DNA of 64,000 bases. It comes from Sulfurimonas sp. HSL3-1 (GTDB lineage: Bacteria; Campylobacterota; Campylobacteria; Campylobacterales; Sulfurimonadaceae). Below are positions 45,706 to 55,600 of the stretch, in pieces. Numbering within the stretch: position 1 is the stretch's first letter; every line of letters begins with the position of its first letter. Under the pieces are notes generated by a model, which was given only the letters and a program-made list of their open reading frames with translations, searched no databases and was not told the DNA's origin. A program made the translations under genes and the position numbers. Where the stretch lies: the NCBI RefSeq assembly GCF_039645995.1, contig NZ_CP147920.1:1736001-1800000 (forward strand). Reading direction: 5' to 3'.

Positions 45706-46572
45706 ATGAGAATTGCCATGGGCGGTGCTACGGGGTTCGTCGGGAGACACCTGCGAAAACGATTTGAAGCGGAAGGATGGGCGGTCATTCCGCTCAGCCG
45801 CAGCGACCTCGCGCTTCCGGCCGAAGCACTGGCCGAGAAGCTCATCGGCGCCGATGTCATCATCAATATCGCCGGCGCGCCCGTCGACCGCCGCTGGAGC
45901 CGCCGCTACAAGGCGCTGCTCGTCTCGAGCCGCGTCGGCACGACGGAGCGCCTCGCCGAGGCGATCGCCCTGCTGGAGGTCAAACCTTCCCTCTATATCG
46001 GCGGCTCCGCCGTCGGCATCTACCCCTCGAAAAAATGGCACGACGAACTGAGCGAAGAGTACGCCTACACCTTCCTCGGCGAACTCTGCCAGCAGTGGGA
46101 AGCGGCGGCGACGGAGGTCAAAGCGTACGGCGTGCGGACGGTCATCTTCCGCCTGGGCATCGTCCTGGGCAACGGAGGAATGCTCGCACGGATGCTGCCC
46201 GCCTTCCGGCTCGGCCTCGGCGGCGTCGTCGGCGACGGGAAGCAGTACCTCTCCTGGATCCACATCGGCGATCTTTGCGAGGCCTTCGCCCGCGCCGTCA
46301 CCGATGCCAAGATGCGGGGAATCTACAACCTCGCGGCGCCCCGGGTCTCGACCAACAAGGAGCTCACCGAAGCGCTGGGAACGAAACTGCATCGCCCCAC
46401 TTTCATGCGCCTGCCCTACTGGTTTCTGCGCCTCGTTTTCGGCGAGGGGGCGGAGGTGATCGCCGGCGGCCAGTGGGCCGTACCGCGGCGCCTGCTTGAT
46501 GCCGGTTTCACCTTCCGATTTGACCATCTCGGCGACGCCCTGGACAATCTGCTTACAAAACGGAAAGATTAA
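45706..46572 (+). CDS. TIGR01777-family NAD-dependent epimerase/dehydratase-like protein
   Basis: Rossmann start GGATGFVGRHLRK, then INIAGAPVDRRWSRRYK with SSRVGTTERL, typical of the YfcH/SDR39U1 group, and SWIHIGDL in the middle. The C-terminal 50 residues are the DUF1731 tail (FMRLPYWFLRLVFGE). The substrate is unknown for the family. RBS GGAGGG. Confidence 0.92.
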   Translation: MRIAMGGATGFVGRHLRKRFEAEGWAVIPLSRSDLALPAEALAEKLIGADVIINIAGAPVDRRWSRRYKALLVSSRVGTTERLAEAIALLEVKPSLYIGGSAVGIYPSKKWHDELSEEYAYTFLGELCQQWEAAATEVKAYGVRTVIFRLGIVLGNGGMLARMLPAFRLGLGGVVGDGKQYLSWIHIGDLCEAFARAVTDAKMRGIYNLAAPRVSTNKELTEALGTKLHRPTFMRLPYWFLRLVFGEGAEVIAGGQWAVPRRLLDAGFTFRFDHLGDALDNLLTKRKD

Positions 46573-46606
46573 AACGCTTCCCTGCCCCGCCCGAGCGAAA
46601 TAACGC

Positions 46607-46612
46607 TATAAT
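46607..46612 (+). promoter_or_regulatory. -10 element upstream of the helicase-relict gene
   Basis: TATAAT in ACGCTATAATTCAA, 70 bases before the ATG, no clear -35. Confidence 0.4.
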
Positions 46613-46682
46613 TCAACCATCATTCGCAGCGGCGGAGCGTACCGAAAATCCGTCTCTTTCCCTGCACTACCAAGGACACACC

Positions 46683-47510
46683 ATGGCCATCCCATCCGTA
46701 GCGTTCAAACGCCAGAATCACCGCCTTCTGCTCTGTGAAGAGAGCCGTAAAAACGAGCTCCTTGCCCAACTGCTTGAGGAGAACGCCGACAGAAAGATCA
46801 GCGTCGTGACCGCCGGCGATACCGGAGCCATCAGCGTCCCCGAGACCGTCACCGTGCTAAGCGACGATGCTGTAGAGGGCGCTGAAGCATGCGACCTGCT
46901 CATCAGCTACGACCTGCCGGAAGTGCCGCAGCGCTATCTCGATCGTATGGCGCTCGCCCGCGAAGGGGCCCTCGTCCTGCTGGGCGAGGAGGACCGCCCG
47001 CGGCTCATGGGCATCGAGATGCTTCTGGGCCGGGCCATCTCCCAGGAGCGTCCGGAGGGCTTCGCCCCCGAAGAGGCCCCCAAGCCGGTGCAGCGCCCGA
47101 AACGCTACAAGAAACCATCCGCCCGTCTCTACGCAGAGGACGCACCGAAAAAAGCCCCCGCTAAACCGAAAGGCAAAGGCGCCCCGCGCAAGCCGAAAGA
47201 GAGCGGCGTTTCACGCTACATCGGCACGGACGAGAACGGCAAACCGATGTTCTCGGGCAAAACGGGCGAACGCAACCACCGCCATGACGGCAAGCCCCAT
47301 GACGAAGAGAGCCTTGCCGCGAAAAAAGAGTGGGAAGCGAAACGTAAGAAGTACGGCAAGAAGCCCTATGATGCGAAGAAAAAACCGCCCTACAAGGGTG
47401 AGAAGAAACCCTATGAGGCCAAGAAGACCGAGACCCCTAAGGACAAACCGAAACGCCCGATGATCCGTATCAAGGCGGAAAAACTCAAAAAGAGCGAACC
47501 CAAAAAGTAA
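46683..47510 (+). CDS. Lysine-rich protein with degenerate helicase RecA-2-like N-terminus
   Basis: Residues 1-120 read like the second RecA domain of a DEAD-box helicase that has lost its motifs. LLISYDLPEVPQRYLDRM aligns with the [18 protein letters not shown] of the RhlE protein at 59-60 kb, and the following LLGEEDRPRLMGIEMLLG matches its [16 protein letters not shown]. The HRIGRTGR arginine finger motif and all ATPase motifs are absent. Residues 125-275 are a Lys/Pro-rich tail (KKPYDAKKKPPYKGEKK) likely to bind RNA. Function not known. Confidence 0.65.
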   Translation: MAIPSVAFKRQNHRLLLCEESRKNELLAQLLEENADRKISVVTAGDTGAISVPETVTVLSDDAVEGAEACDLLISYDLPEVPQRYLDRMALAREGALVLLGEEDRPRLMGIEMLLGRAISQERPEGFAPEEAPKPVQRPKRYKKPSARLYAEDAPKKAPAKPKGKGAPRKPKESGVSRYIGTDENGKPMFSGKTGERNHRHDGKPHDEESLAAKKEWEAKRKKYGKKPYDAKKKPPYKGEKKPYEAKKTETPKDKPKRPMIRIKAEKLKKSEPKK

Positions 47511-47516
47511 GCGCCG

Positions 47517-48242
47517 CTATTTCCCCAGCGTGTAGAGGTTGTTGCTGCCGTGGCACGCCGCCTTGAAACGCTCTTTGAGCTCCCGGTCGTAGGTCATGAT
47601 GAAGACGTCGGCCTGCCGGAGCTGTAAACGCTCAAACTCCCCCAGCAGAAAATCATCCGCCACGTTCTTGCCGTGATCGACGACGGTGAAGTTGAACGAC
47701 TCCAGCCGCTTGCCGTAGTCATACAGCTCCGCCTCCCACTCCCGCCGCTTGAGGTAGAGCGAGTCGGGGTTCGCCGCCAGGTAGATGCGGTCGTCGGGGA
47801 CGTTGAACTTCTCGATGACGTGGGTGAACATGGGACCTATGGGGCCGAAGTTCTCGATATCCCAGAAGAGGTAGGTGCTGCGCGTACGCGTGCGCCGCTG
47901 TTTGTTGAGCAGCTTGAGACGCTTGGAGATATTGAGGTGGACATGGGCGTTGTCGTTGGTGAGCTCGATCTGCAGCTTCAGCGCCTCCGCCTCCGCCGTC
48001 TTGAACCCCAGCACCTTCCCCATGTCGATCAAGAGCTGCAGCTCGGCCAGTTCGGCCTGCGCCCCGCCCTTCTGGTAACGCCCCAGCGCCTTGATCTTCT
48101 CCGGCGGGAAAAGCAGCGCAAGCGTCACCGGCCGCTTTTCGGCCACAGCTTTGCGCACGGCATGGAAAATGGTGTAGGCCCCAGGCGTTTCCGGCATCTC
48201 GACCGCCCCTATGACCTCATCGCCTATCATAATCTTCTTCAT
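47517..48242 (-). CDS. NYN-domain (PIN-like) protein
   Basis: The C-terminal half has LFWDIENFGPIG, the NYN acidic first motif, and VVDHGKNVADDFLLGEF with further acidic residues, so a metal-dependent RNase is likely. The N-terminal 110 residues are helical, of unknown kind. ATG 48242 is chosen; the longer frame adds 21 poor residues. A minus-strand TATAAT at 48255-48250 lies only seven bases before the ATG, so the mRNA may be almost leaderless. Confidence 0.75.
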   Translation of the reverse strand: MKKIMIGDEVIGAVEMPETPGAYTIFHAVRKAVAEKRPVTLALLFPPEKIKALGRYQKGGAQAELAELQLLIDMGKVLGFKTAEAEALKLQIELTNDNAHVHLNISKRLKLLNKQRRTRTRSTYLFWDIENFGPIGPMFTHVIEKFNVPDDRIYLAANPDSLYLKRREWEAELYDYGKRLESFNFTVVDHGKNVADDFLLGEFERLQLRQADVFIMTYDRELKERFKAACHGSNNLYTLGK

Positions 48243-48357
48243 GCTGCGGATTATAAGGAGAAAGCATAAAGGGGGCCTGAGATTTTCAGCCCGGAAGAAA
48301 ATCATGGGAATGGCGCTTCGGCATTTTCAAGGCGTGTATTAATACTCTAGTGTTAGA

Positions 48358-49839
48358 ATGCATCACACCATCGAAAGTCGCCCCTTGAAATCGAACAATA
48401 CAAACGTCAGAAAACACCTCACCGAACAGACCATTATGTTCGCCAGCGTTGCGAAATGGATTGTCATCTCCTCCCTGATCGGCGCCGTGATCGGCAGCAT
48501 CGTCGCCTATTTTTTGAAACTGCTTGCCTACGGTGAAATGAACCGTGGACAACTGCCGTTTGATTACTACCTGCTCCTCCCTTTCGCGTTGATGCTCGCC
48601 GTCACGCTCGTGCGAAAGTTCGCGCCCGCCGCGGAGGGTCACGGTACGGAGAAGGTGATCGAAGCGGTGCATAAACATTCGGGTAAGATGAATTTTGTCG
48701 TCGTCCCCGTCAAGCTTCTCAGTACGGCGCTGACGATCTTCTCCGGGGGTTCCGTCGGGAAAGAGGGACCGAGCGCCCAGATCGGGGCCGCCACGGCCTC
48801 CCTCCTCGCCTCCGTGATGAAATTCAGACCCAAAGACCGGGAGAAAGTCGTCATCTGTGGTATCAGTGCGGGCTTCGCCTCCGTTTTCGGCACCCCTATC
48901 GCCGGGGCGATCTTCGGGGTCGAGATCCTGATCGTCGGCGCCCTGATGTACGATGTTCTTCTCCCCTCCATCGTCTCGGGATTCGCCGCCTTTTATGCCG
49001 CAAAATTCTTCGGGATCGAGTACACCTACTTCGATATCGCCTTCTACACCAATCTTGATTTCGACTTTTTCCTGCTGCTCAAGGTCGTCGCCGGCGGAAT
49101 TTTCTTCGGGCTTGTCGCCGACTTTTTTATCACGGTGATCCGGAGCAGCCACCGCTACATCGAGACGTTGCCCTTTCACTACCTCACCAAGGCCTTCGGG
49201 GGCGGTGTCATTTTGCTCCTGCTGACGCTCGTCGTGGGAGAGGCGTACCTGGGGCTTGGCTTCTCCACGATCCAGGACGCCCTCTCGCCCGACGGTTCGG
49301 CATCGGACGGCATTCCAGGATACGCCTTTATCCTCAAAAGCATCTTTACCGCCGTCACGCTGGGCAGCGGGGGGAGCGGCGGGGTCATCACCCCTATCTT
49401 CTTCGTGGGCGCCACCAGCGGCAACGTCTTCGGCCACATGGTCGGCGGCGACATCCCCTTCTTCGCGGCGCTGGGCTTCGTCAGCGTCCTCGCCGGAACG
49501 ACCAACGCCCCTATTGCCGCCATGATCCTCTCGGTGGAGCTCTTCGGGATGAACGTCACCCACTATGCCGCCCTGGCGATCATCATCTCCTTCCTGATGA
49601 CCGGCCACCGCAGCGTCTTCCCCTCCCAGCTCCTGGCCATGCGCAAGTCCGAGGCGCTGAACGTCAAACTCGGCGACGAGATCGTCAACGCCGACGCGAC
49701 GCATACCACGCGTTTTTTCAAGAACATGAAAAAAATCTTCGGCATCCTTTTGAACTTCTGCTGCGGCGGCGGAGATGCGGAACGCTCCTTCCCCAGACTG
49801 CCGCGCACGCCCTCGAAGAAGCGGCGTCATGACGCCTGA
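48358..49839 (+). CDS. ClC-family chloride channel or H+/Cl- antiporter
   Basis: About ten TM segments with the ClC selectivity motifs GGSVGKEGPSAQIGA (the gating Glu is in KEGP) and GSGGSGGVITPIFFVGA. The first GSGIP-type motif is not evident, so this is a divergent member. The C-terminus has no CBS domains. Start 48358 gives 493 residues; ATG 48436 (MFASVAKWIV) is an alternative and neither has a good RBS. Confidence 0.88.
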   Translation: MHHTIESRPLKSNNTNVRKHLTEQTIMFASVAKWIVISSLIGAVIGSIVAYFLKLLAYGEMNRGQLPFDYYLLLPFALMLAVTLVRKFAPAAEGHGTEKVIEAVHKHSGKMNFVVVPVKLLSTALTIFSGGSVGKEGPSAQIGAATASLLASVMKFRPKDREKVVICGISAGFASVFGTPIAGAIFGVEILIVGALMYDVLLPSIVSGFAAFYAAKFFGIEYTYFDIAFYTNLDFDFFLLLKVVAGGIFFGLVADFFITVIRSSHRYIETLPFHYLTKAFGGGVILLLLTLVVGEAYLGLGFSTIQDALSPDGSASDGIPGYAFILKSIFTAVTLGSGGSGGVITPIFFVGATSGNVFGHMVGGDIPFFAALGFVSVLAGTTNAPIAAMILSVELFGMNVTHYAALAIIISFLMTGHRSVFPSQLLAMRKSEALNVKLGDEIVNADATHTTRFFKNMKKIFGILLNFCCGGGDAERSFPRLPRTPSKKRRHDA

Positions 49840-50080
49840 AGGGCTTTCACCGGTTTAGGCCGCGTAAAGTGTTCGCATTCCGTCGCCGATGATGCATTTC
49901 TTCATAATCAGGATTATGACAGGAACGGATACGAGCGGGCTGGTGATTTTGGGGAGCAAGCAGATTACAGCAGTATGTTTAGGGACCGAAAGCGCACTAA
50001 ACGGATGAAAAAATCTTTGCGGAAATCCAACCGCAGAAAACCCGGACGGGTTTCCGGCGGATGGCAGGGCTTTGACACAC
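49840..50080. other. Intergenic region between ClC and lipoprotein genes
   Basis: About 240 bases with no convincing gene. Short open frames are present but lack an RBS. It contains the hairpin described separately at 50038-50053. Confidence 0.5.
50038..50053 (-). terminator. Possible terminator of the giant lipoprotein gene
   Basis: AAACCC-N4-GGGTTT followed on the minus strand by TTTTC, about 28 bases after the stop codon at 50081. The stem is short, so the call is tentative. Confidence 0.35.
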
Positions 50081-53000
50081 TTACTGGAAGATTGTCGGTC
50101 CGCCGGGTACGACCCGGACGAAGACCATGCTGCCGTCTACTGTCATGTAGTTGTTGGTCGGATCGAAACTGACCGTCATGTTGACCGGGACCTGCGCCCC
50201 GAGCGTATCGTCGACCGTCAGGCCGAACTCCATGTTCGTATCGCCGGCGATCGTGTCGCATCCGGAGGTGATCGTATCGGTACAGACCGCACTCTCGTCC
50301 GTCGGGGCAGCCGGCGTCATCGTGACCGTGCCGTTCGTTTCGACCACATAGGTGCCGAACTCGGTCATGTTAAAACGCCCGACGGTTCCCGGTTCTGAAC
50401 CGACGGGATCGGAGCCCTGGCTGTCGTCGATGTCGGCAACCATATAGTTGCCGGCGCCGTCCAGGACCATGATGACGAATTTGATGTTGCCGGTCGTCGA
50501 CTGGTTGACGATCCATGCCCCCGCTTCCGGACTGATTGCACTGCTCAGACGGTTTAAGACCACCGTACCGTCAATGCTGGTCAACGTTGCCGTATCATCG
50601 CCGTTATCGCTCACGGTCGCTCCCACGGCAGTATCGCCGGCATTGGTGTTGATCACCGGGGCGGCTGAGGTGAAGCTGCCGGAGGGGTCGAGCGTGTACT
50701 GACCGACTTCCACGCCGCCGATGACGCCGTTCGTGCCCAGGACCTGCTGAACCCCCATGTACTTGTCGTTGTCGGCGATGATCAGTAGGGCGTCCATCGT
50801 CGTGATGCCGCCCAGCGCCCAGGCACCGACCAGCGTCGAATCGTTCGCGGTCGCCGTACCGGAACCGCCCCCGTTCATGAAGTAAGCGATCAGCGCGTCG
50901 CGGGCGATCGCATTGAACTTGATCTCGATATCGCCCGTAAACGCCGGCTGCATTTCGCCCTCGGCGACATAATCGCCGCCCCCGTCGTTCATCACGGTCG
51001 CCGCGAACGGCACCTGCATGCTCGGCAGCTCGACGATGATCACATCGCCGTTGCCGTCGTTCTGGACATACCAGCTGCCGTTTTCAACGACCTGGGGGTT
51101 CATCATGTCGCTGAAGTCGATCAGCACGACCGTCCCGCTGCTGCTTCCGTCCGTATAGGTGTCCCCGGTAGTGAACTGGATGCCGGTACTGCCGTTGACG
51201 TTGAAGACGTAACCGCTCGTGCCGCCCTGGTTGGCCGCGACGAAGTCCGCCAGCGTCGTGAACGTCATGGAGGAGTAGTTTACATCATACGATGTCAGCA
51301 TCCCCCAGAAATCATACTCATCACTCAAACGCAGGTGCGCCGTTTTATACCCGACGGAGCCCGCCGGCATGGTGATGCCGAACATCCCTTCGAGTGCCGC
51401 CTGGTCATAGACATCTCCCAGGTTCGCAAAGAGGTGGCCGTTCGGCGGGATGGAGACGTTGAGCTCCGTCCCGCTGGCGTCGATCGTGAAGGGATGGCTC
51501 TCCGTCACCGTGCCGTTGATATCTTTGAACATGACCGTGCCGTTCGAGTCGGCATAGAGTCCGTCGGAGTTGACCGCATAGACCGCCGTACCGTTGCTGT
51601 CGGGCCAGACGCCCCACAGGTCCATGTCCGCGAGGAGGGAGACCTGTGCCTTGGCAAGGGCATCCCACTCCGCCTGGCTGATGGGGATCTCGGTCAAAGC
51701 GTAGAACCCGTCCACCGTCACCGGCGGTACCGGCGGCGTGTAATTTTCAAGTGCCGTCGTAATTGCACCCATCGCAATATCGTTCCCCATCAGACTGCCG
51801 TCGTTGTCGAGAATATAGCCGGCCGTCGGTGCATTGTGCGCGCCCAGCCAGACATCGCCGTTGTACATTGTGACGAAGATATCGCCGTCTTGCATCAAGG
51901 CATCGTAATTCGGGATACTCGCATTAAGTTCAGTAAAGATCGTCAGCTCTGCCTGATTGGGCAGGTTACCCACCGTCCAGGTACCGACGATCTGTGTATT
52001 ATCGCTGTCACTAACGAGGTAACCGCTCATCCCGAGACTCAGCGTCGTGACGTCAGTACCCGTATCATCCACCGCAGCCGTAAAGGAGGCGTTCATCTGC
52101 GGTCTGACTCCCGTCGAACTGTTTTCGTCCCAGTAGATCATGTTCCCGTAGTTGTTGTTCATGAAATCTTCCATGAAAGCGTATGGCACGCTGACATTCA
52201 TCGGGCGCCAGTCAAGGATGTACGTATCGACAAGATACTTGCTCTGCATCGTATAGTGCAGGGCCCCGGAGGGGAAGGTCACCGGCAGCGTCATACCGCC
52301 GCCGATATCGATATCAACCGTCTGGCCGTCCAGCACTTCCGCCTGGGCGATCTGATAGGCCGCAAAGGGAGAAGAGAGCGTCGTAGCGTCCGCACTGATC
52401 GTATAGGTCGACGACACTGCAGCCTCCGTCGTCCACGTGCCGTCGGCGGTATTGAGCATGAAATTGGTCCCGAACGATGCAGAAACCCACATGCTGTTGT
52501 TCCTGTCAAATACGTAGCCGTACACACTCATCGTACCGCCGTTCAACGTATGGGTTTCGTACGCAAGCGTGCCGTTGTCCTCCACCCAGTAGCTGTAAAG
52601 CGTCATGCCGTCATAGAAGGACGTATCGGTGAGCACCGGGTCGGCAACGACCGTGACGGTAAAGGTCTCCTGTGCACTAAGCACACCGTCGTCGACGGTG
52701 ACCGTCACGGTCGCCGTACCGACACCGGTCGGATCGACCGCCACCGTCGTACCGTTCGCCGAAACCGCGGCGACCGTCGGATCGGACGAAACGGCGCTCA
52801 GCGTCAGCCCGTCACCGTCAATATCGGCAACGGAAACCGTGACATCGAAACTCGGCGCGCTGAGCGCCACCGCTGCCGGATCGCCGATGGGGTCGATTGT
52901 CGGGGCGTCATTGATAGGCGCGACCGTGACGGTGACCGTCCCCGGAAGCGAGGTCGCGCCCTGGTTGTCCTGGATCGTGTAGGTAAAGCTGTCAGAACCG

Positions 53001-55513
53001 TTAAAGTTTGCATTCGGCATGTAGGTCACAACACCCGTGACCGGATCGACGGTGAGGTTACCGTCTGTCGCAGCGGAGACCGCCACCGTCGTCGCATCCA
53101 CCGAACCGTCGCTGTCCCCGGTGTGTGCCACCACGTCGATCAGTACCGCCGTATCTTCATCGGTAGTGGCCGCAAAATCGCCCGCTGTGGGCGAGAGGTT
53201 GGCCACGACATTGATGGTGACCGTTGCCGCAGCGCTGGTGAGGTTGCCATCGGAGACCTGATAATCAAAGGTAAAGTTGCCTTCGGAGGCGCTGGTGAAG
53301 CTGAAGGTACCGTCACTGTTGAGTGTCAGACCGGCAAGCGTCCCGACCTGCGTGAAGGTCAGCGTGTCGCCGACATCGATATCCGACGCATACGTACTCA
53401 GATCGCCGTCGAGCGGGGTATTCGTCTGCACCTGGAACGTTGCGGCCGACGCCGTCGGCGCGTCATTGACGTTGATGACTTCCAGATCGAAGGCTGCCAG
53501 CGTCGCCGTCAGCGCTGAGTCGGAGACGGAGATGACGATGCCCGTGGTCGTGCCGACATCGGCATTGCCCGGGGTGCCCGAAAGCGTACCCGTCGCCGTG
53601 TCGAACGTTGCCCAGGCGGGCTTGTTCACGATGCCGAAGGTCAGCGTGTCGCCGTCGATATCGCCCGAAGACGGCGTAAAGGTGTAGAACGCGTCCTGGT
53701 TCACCGACGTTGCCGGCGTACCGCCGATCGTCGGCGCGTCGTTCACGTTAACGACCGTCACCGAGAAGAGCGGCAGGGAGACCGTCACCGTACCGTCGCT
53801 GACCGAGATATTGATATCGGCGGTCGTTCCGACATCGCCGTTGCCCGGCGTACCCGTCAGCGCCCCCGTTGCCGGGTCGAACGCCGCCCAGGCGGGCTGG
53901 TTGACGATGCCGAAGGTCAGCGTGTCGCCGTCGATATCATTCGAGGACGGCGTGAAGCTGTACGGCGCATCCTGGTTCACCGACGTCGCCGGCGTTCCGC
54001 CGATCGTCGGCGCGTCGTTTACCGGAACGACGGTCACGCTGACATTGCCGTCGGCGCTGCGTCCCGTACCGTCACTGACCGTATAGCTGAAGCTGTCCGG
54101 GCCGTGATAATTGGCGACCGGGGTGTAGGTGACCGTCCCGTCCGGATTGATCGCCGTCGTGCCGTGGCCTGCAGCTGAAACCGACGAGACGAAGAGCATG
54201 TCGCCGTTTTGGTCCGTATCGTTCGCCAGGACGTTGAGTGAGGCATTGGTATCCTCGTCGAGGGTCAGAGTGTCGGCCACCGCTACCGGCGCGAATTCGT
54301 TGCGCTTGACGACAAGGTCGAATGCCCGGTTGTTCGTAACCAGGCTGTTCGCGACCGTCGCTTTGAGCGTCACGGCCACGTCCGCCGTAGCACTGCGTGT
54401 CACGGCGCCGGTCGCGACATCGATGACGCCCACAGGCGTCGCCGACCATGTCAGGTTAAGATCCGGCGTATCATAGGGTGCCGCAGCGGGACTGCTCAGG
54501 ACGAGATCGGCTGTAATGCTGTCATTGGCCGTATTCGTCCCGAGATAGGTGATGTTGTTTGTGAGGGCATCCTCGACCTGCGCCAATGCGGCGATCATCG
54601 GGTCGACATAGGTTCCCGTTTCGATCGCATCGGCGACCTGGGTCGTGTTCATGTCGTTCAACGTCGTCGTCAGCTCCGTGACGGCGGCCGTATCGCCGTT
54701 TTCGATTGCCCCTTCCGCGGCTTCGGCGTAGGTGTTGATCGTCTCGCCGAAACCGTCCAGTTCGTTGACGGTCGTGACGTTCGCCGCGAGCGCATCGATC
54801 GTCCCGGCGAGCGTTTCAACAAAGGTCGCGATCGACGGATCGAGCGTCACCCCCGTATCGGTACTGACCTGGCCTGCCAGCTCGGTCGCGTTAAAGTCGC
54901 CGCTGAACGTCGTGGCTGCCAGAGATGCAAACACTTTCGCATAGGCAGCGTCAAACGATTCGCCGTCGCTTTTTGTCGCAGCGGTCAGTACTTCGGCGAC
55001 TTTCTGTACTTTCTGCGCCGCCATAAAGCTGTCGCTGTCGAGCATCGGGTCGTTTTTGACCTGATCGGCAGTGACCCCGAGGTTGGCCGCAACCGTATCG
55101 GCCGCCGCATCGAACGTGATCGACGGGTCCGATGCCATGATCGCCGTGACATAGGTTGTCAGCGGTGAAAGGACGATATCCGGACGCGTCGCGTCGTAAA
55201 CAGTCGAGAGCCGCCCTTCAAAGGGGTAGCCCGTACTGATATCGGTACCGCCGTAGGCATAAATCCTCGTCCCGTCCGCGATCGTCGCCTCAAAAGCGAA
55301 GTCGCCGTTCGTGTCGGTCACCGTCGACAGCTCCGTAGCGTTATGCTCCCCTTCGCCGGTACTGTCGACAAAGACGGTCGCTCCCGATACATATCCGTCA
55401 ACCACTCCGCCGCCGCTGGCGCTGCTCGTACTATTACTGCTGCCGCCACCGCCGCAACCGCCAATCGCGATTATGGCAGCCACAGACAGCATGATCTGGC
55501 TTATCTTGATCAT
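50081..55513 (-). CDS. Giant lipoprotein with tandem cadherin/Ig-like repeats (1,810 aa)
   Basis: Lipobox IGGC with C20, then GGGGSS linker, so a lipid-anchored surface or periplasmic protein. N-terminal 300 residues: a carboxypeptidase-like small beta domain (GYVSGATVFVDSTGEGEH) and a helical stretch. Middle: VCBS/cadherin-like repeats, with DEDTNASLNVLANDTDQNGD, then two near-identical He_PIG-type units (TIGGTPATSVNQD... DIDGDTLTFGIV). Several NDAPT joins occur. The C-terminal 700 residues are beta-rich repeats unlike any family I know. A role in adhesion or cell contact is inferred. RBS AGGAG precedes ATG 55513. Confidence 0.85.
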   Translation of the reverse strand: MIKISQIMLSVAAIIAIGGCGGGGSSNSTSSASGGGVVDGYVSGATVFVDSTGEGEHNATELSTVTDTNGDFAFEATIADGTRIYAYGGTDISTGYPFEGRLSTVYDATRPDIVLSPLTTYVTAIMASDPSITFDAAADTVAANLGVTADQVKNDPMLDSDSFMAAQKVQKVAEVLTAATKSDGESFDAAYAKVFASLAATTFSGDFNATELAGQVSTDTGVTLDPSIATFVETLAGTIDALAANVTTVNELDGFGETINTYAEAAEGAIENGDTAAVTELTTTLNDMNTTQVADAIETGTYVDPMIAALAQVEDALTNNITYLGTNTANDSITADLVLSSPAAAPYDTPDLNLTWSATPVGVIDVATGAVTRSATADVAVTLKATVANSLVTNNRAFDLVVKRNEFAPVAVADTLTLDEDTNASLNVLANDTDQNGDMLFVSSVSAAGHGTTAINPDGTVTYTPVANYHGPDSFSYTVSDGTGRSADGNVSVTVVPVNDAPTIGGTPATSVNQDAPYSFTPSSNDIDGDTLTFGIVNQPAWAAFDPATGALTGTPGNGDVGTTADINISVSDGTVTVSLPLFSVTVVNVNDAPTIGGTPATSVNQDAFYTFTPSSGDIDGDTLTFGIVNKPAWATFDTATGTLSGTPGNADVGTTTGIVISVSDSALTATLAAFDLEVINVNDAPTASAATFQVQTNTPLDGDLSTYASDIDVGDTLTFTQVGTLAGLTLNSDGTFSFTSASEGNFTFDYQVSDGNLTSAAATVTINVVANLSPTAGDFAATTDEDTAVLIDVVAHTGDSDGSVDATTVAVSAATDGNLTVDPVTGVVTYMPNANFNGSDSFTYTIQDNQGATSLPGTVTVTVAPINDAPTIDPIGDPAAVALSAPSFDVTVSVADIDGDGLTLSAVSSDPTVAAVSANGTTVAVDPTGVGTATVTVTVDDGVLSAQETFTVTVVADPVLTDTSFYDGMTLYSYWVEDNGTLAYETHTLNGGTMSVYGYVFDRNNSMWVSASFGTNFMLNTADGTWTTEAAVSSTYTISADATTLSSPFAAYQIAQAEVLDGQTVDIDIGGGMTLPVTFPSGALHYTMQSKYLVDTYILDWRPMNVSVPYAFMEDFMNNNYGNMIYWDENSSTGVRPQMNASFTAAVDDTGTDVTTLSLGMSGYLVSDSDNTQIVGTWTVGNLPNQAELTIFTELNASIPNYDALMQDGDIFVTMYNGDVWLGAHNAPTAGYILDNDGSLMGNDIAMGAITTALENYTPPVPPVTVDGFYALTEIPISQAEWDALAKAQVSLLADMDLWGVWPDSNGTAVYAVNSDGLYADSNGTVMFKDINGTVTESHPFTIDASGTELNVSIPPNGHLFANLGDVYDQAALEGMFGITMPAGSVGYKTAHLRLSDEYDFWGMLTSYDVNYSSMTFTTLADFVAANQGGTSGYVFNVNGSTGIQFTTGDTYTDGSSSGTVVLIDFSDMMNPQVVENGSWYVQNDGNGDVIIVELPSMQVPFAATVMNDGGGDYVAEGEMQPAFTGDIEIKFNAIARDALIAYFMNGGGSGTATANDSTLVGAWALGGITTMDALLIIADNDKYMGVQQVLGTNGVIGGVEVGQYTLDPSGSFTSAAPVINTNAGDTAVGATVSDNGDDTATLTSIDGTVVLNRLSSAISPEAGAWIVNQSTTGNIKFVIMVLDGAGNYMVADIDDSQGSDPVGSEPGTVGRFNMTEFGTYVVETNGTVTMTPAAPTDESAVCTDTITSGCDTIAGDTNMEFGLTVDDTLGAQVPVNMTVSFDPTNNYMTVDGSMVFVRVVPGGPTIFQ
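53470..54025. repeat. 276-bp tandem repeat inside the lipoprotein gene
   Basis: ATGCCGAAGGTCAGCGTGTC occurs at 53631 and again at 53907, exactly 276 bases (92 codons) apart. CTGGTTCACCGACGT...CGATCGTCGGCGCGTCGTT recurs in step. The units encode the two He_PIG-like domains. Near identity at DNA level suggests recent duplication and possible copy-number change. Confidence 0.8.
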
Positions 55514-55600
55514 TATGAACTCCTGAAACTTTTCCTGCTATAAAGCTACAGGAAAAAAGTCAAAAAAAGTCAAAAAATGTGTTAGGGGGTGAAGCGGGTT

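Noticed and set aside
51335-53518. 727-codon open frame on the plus strand
   Set aside because: It is antisense to the lipoprotein repeats and its product is Arg/His/Asp-rich noise without an RBS or family motif.
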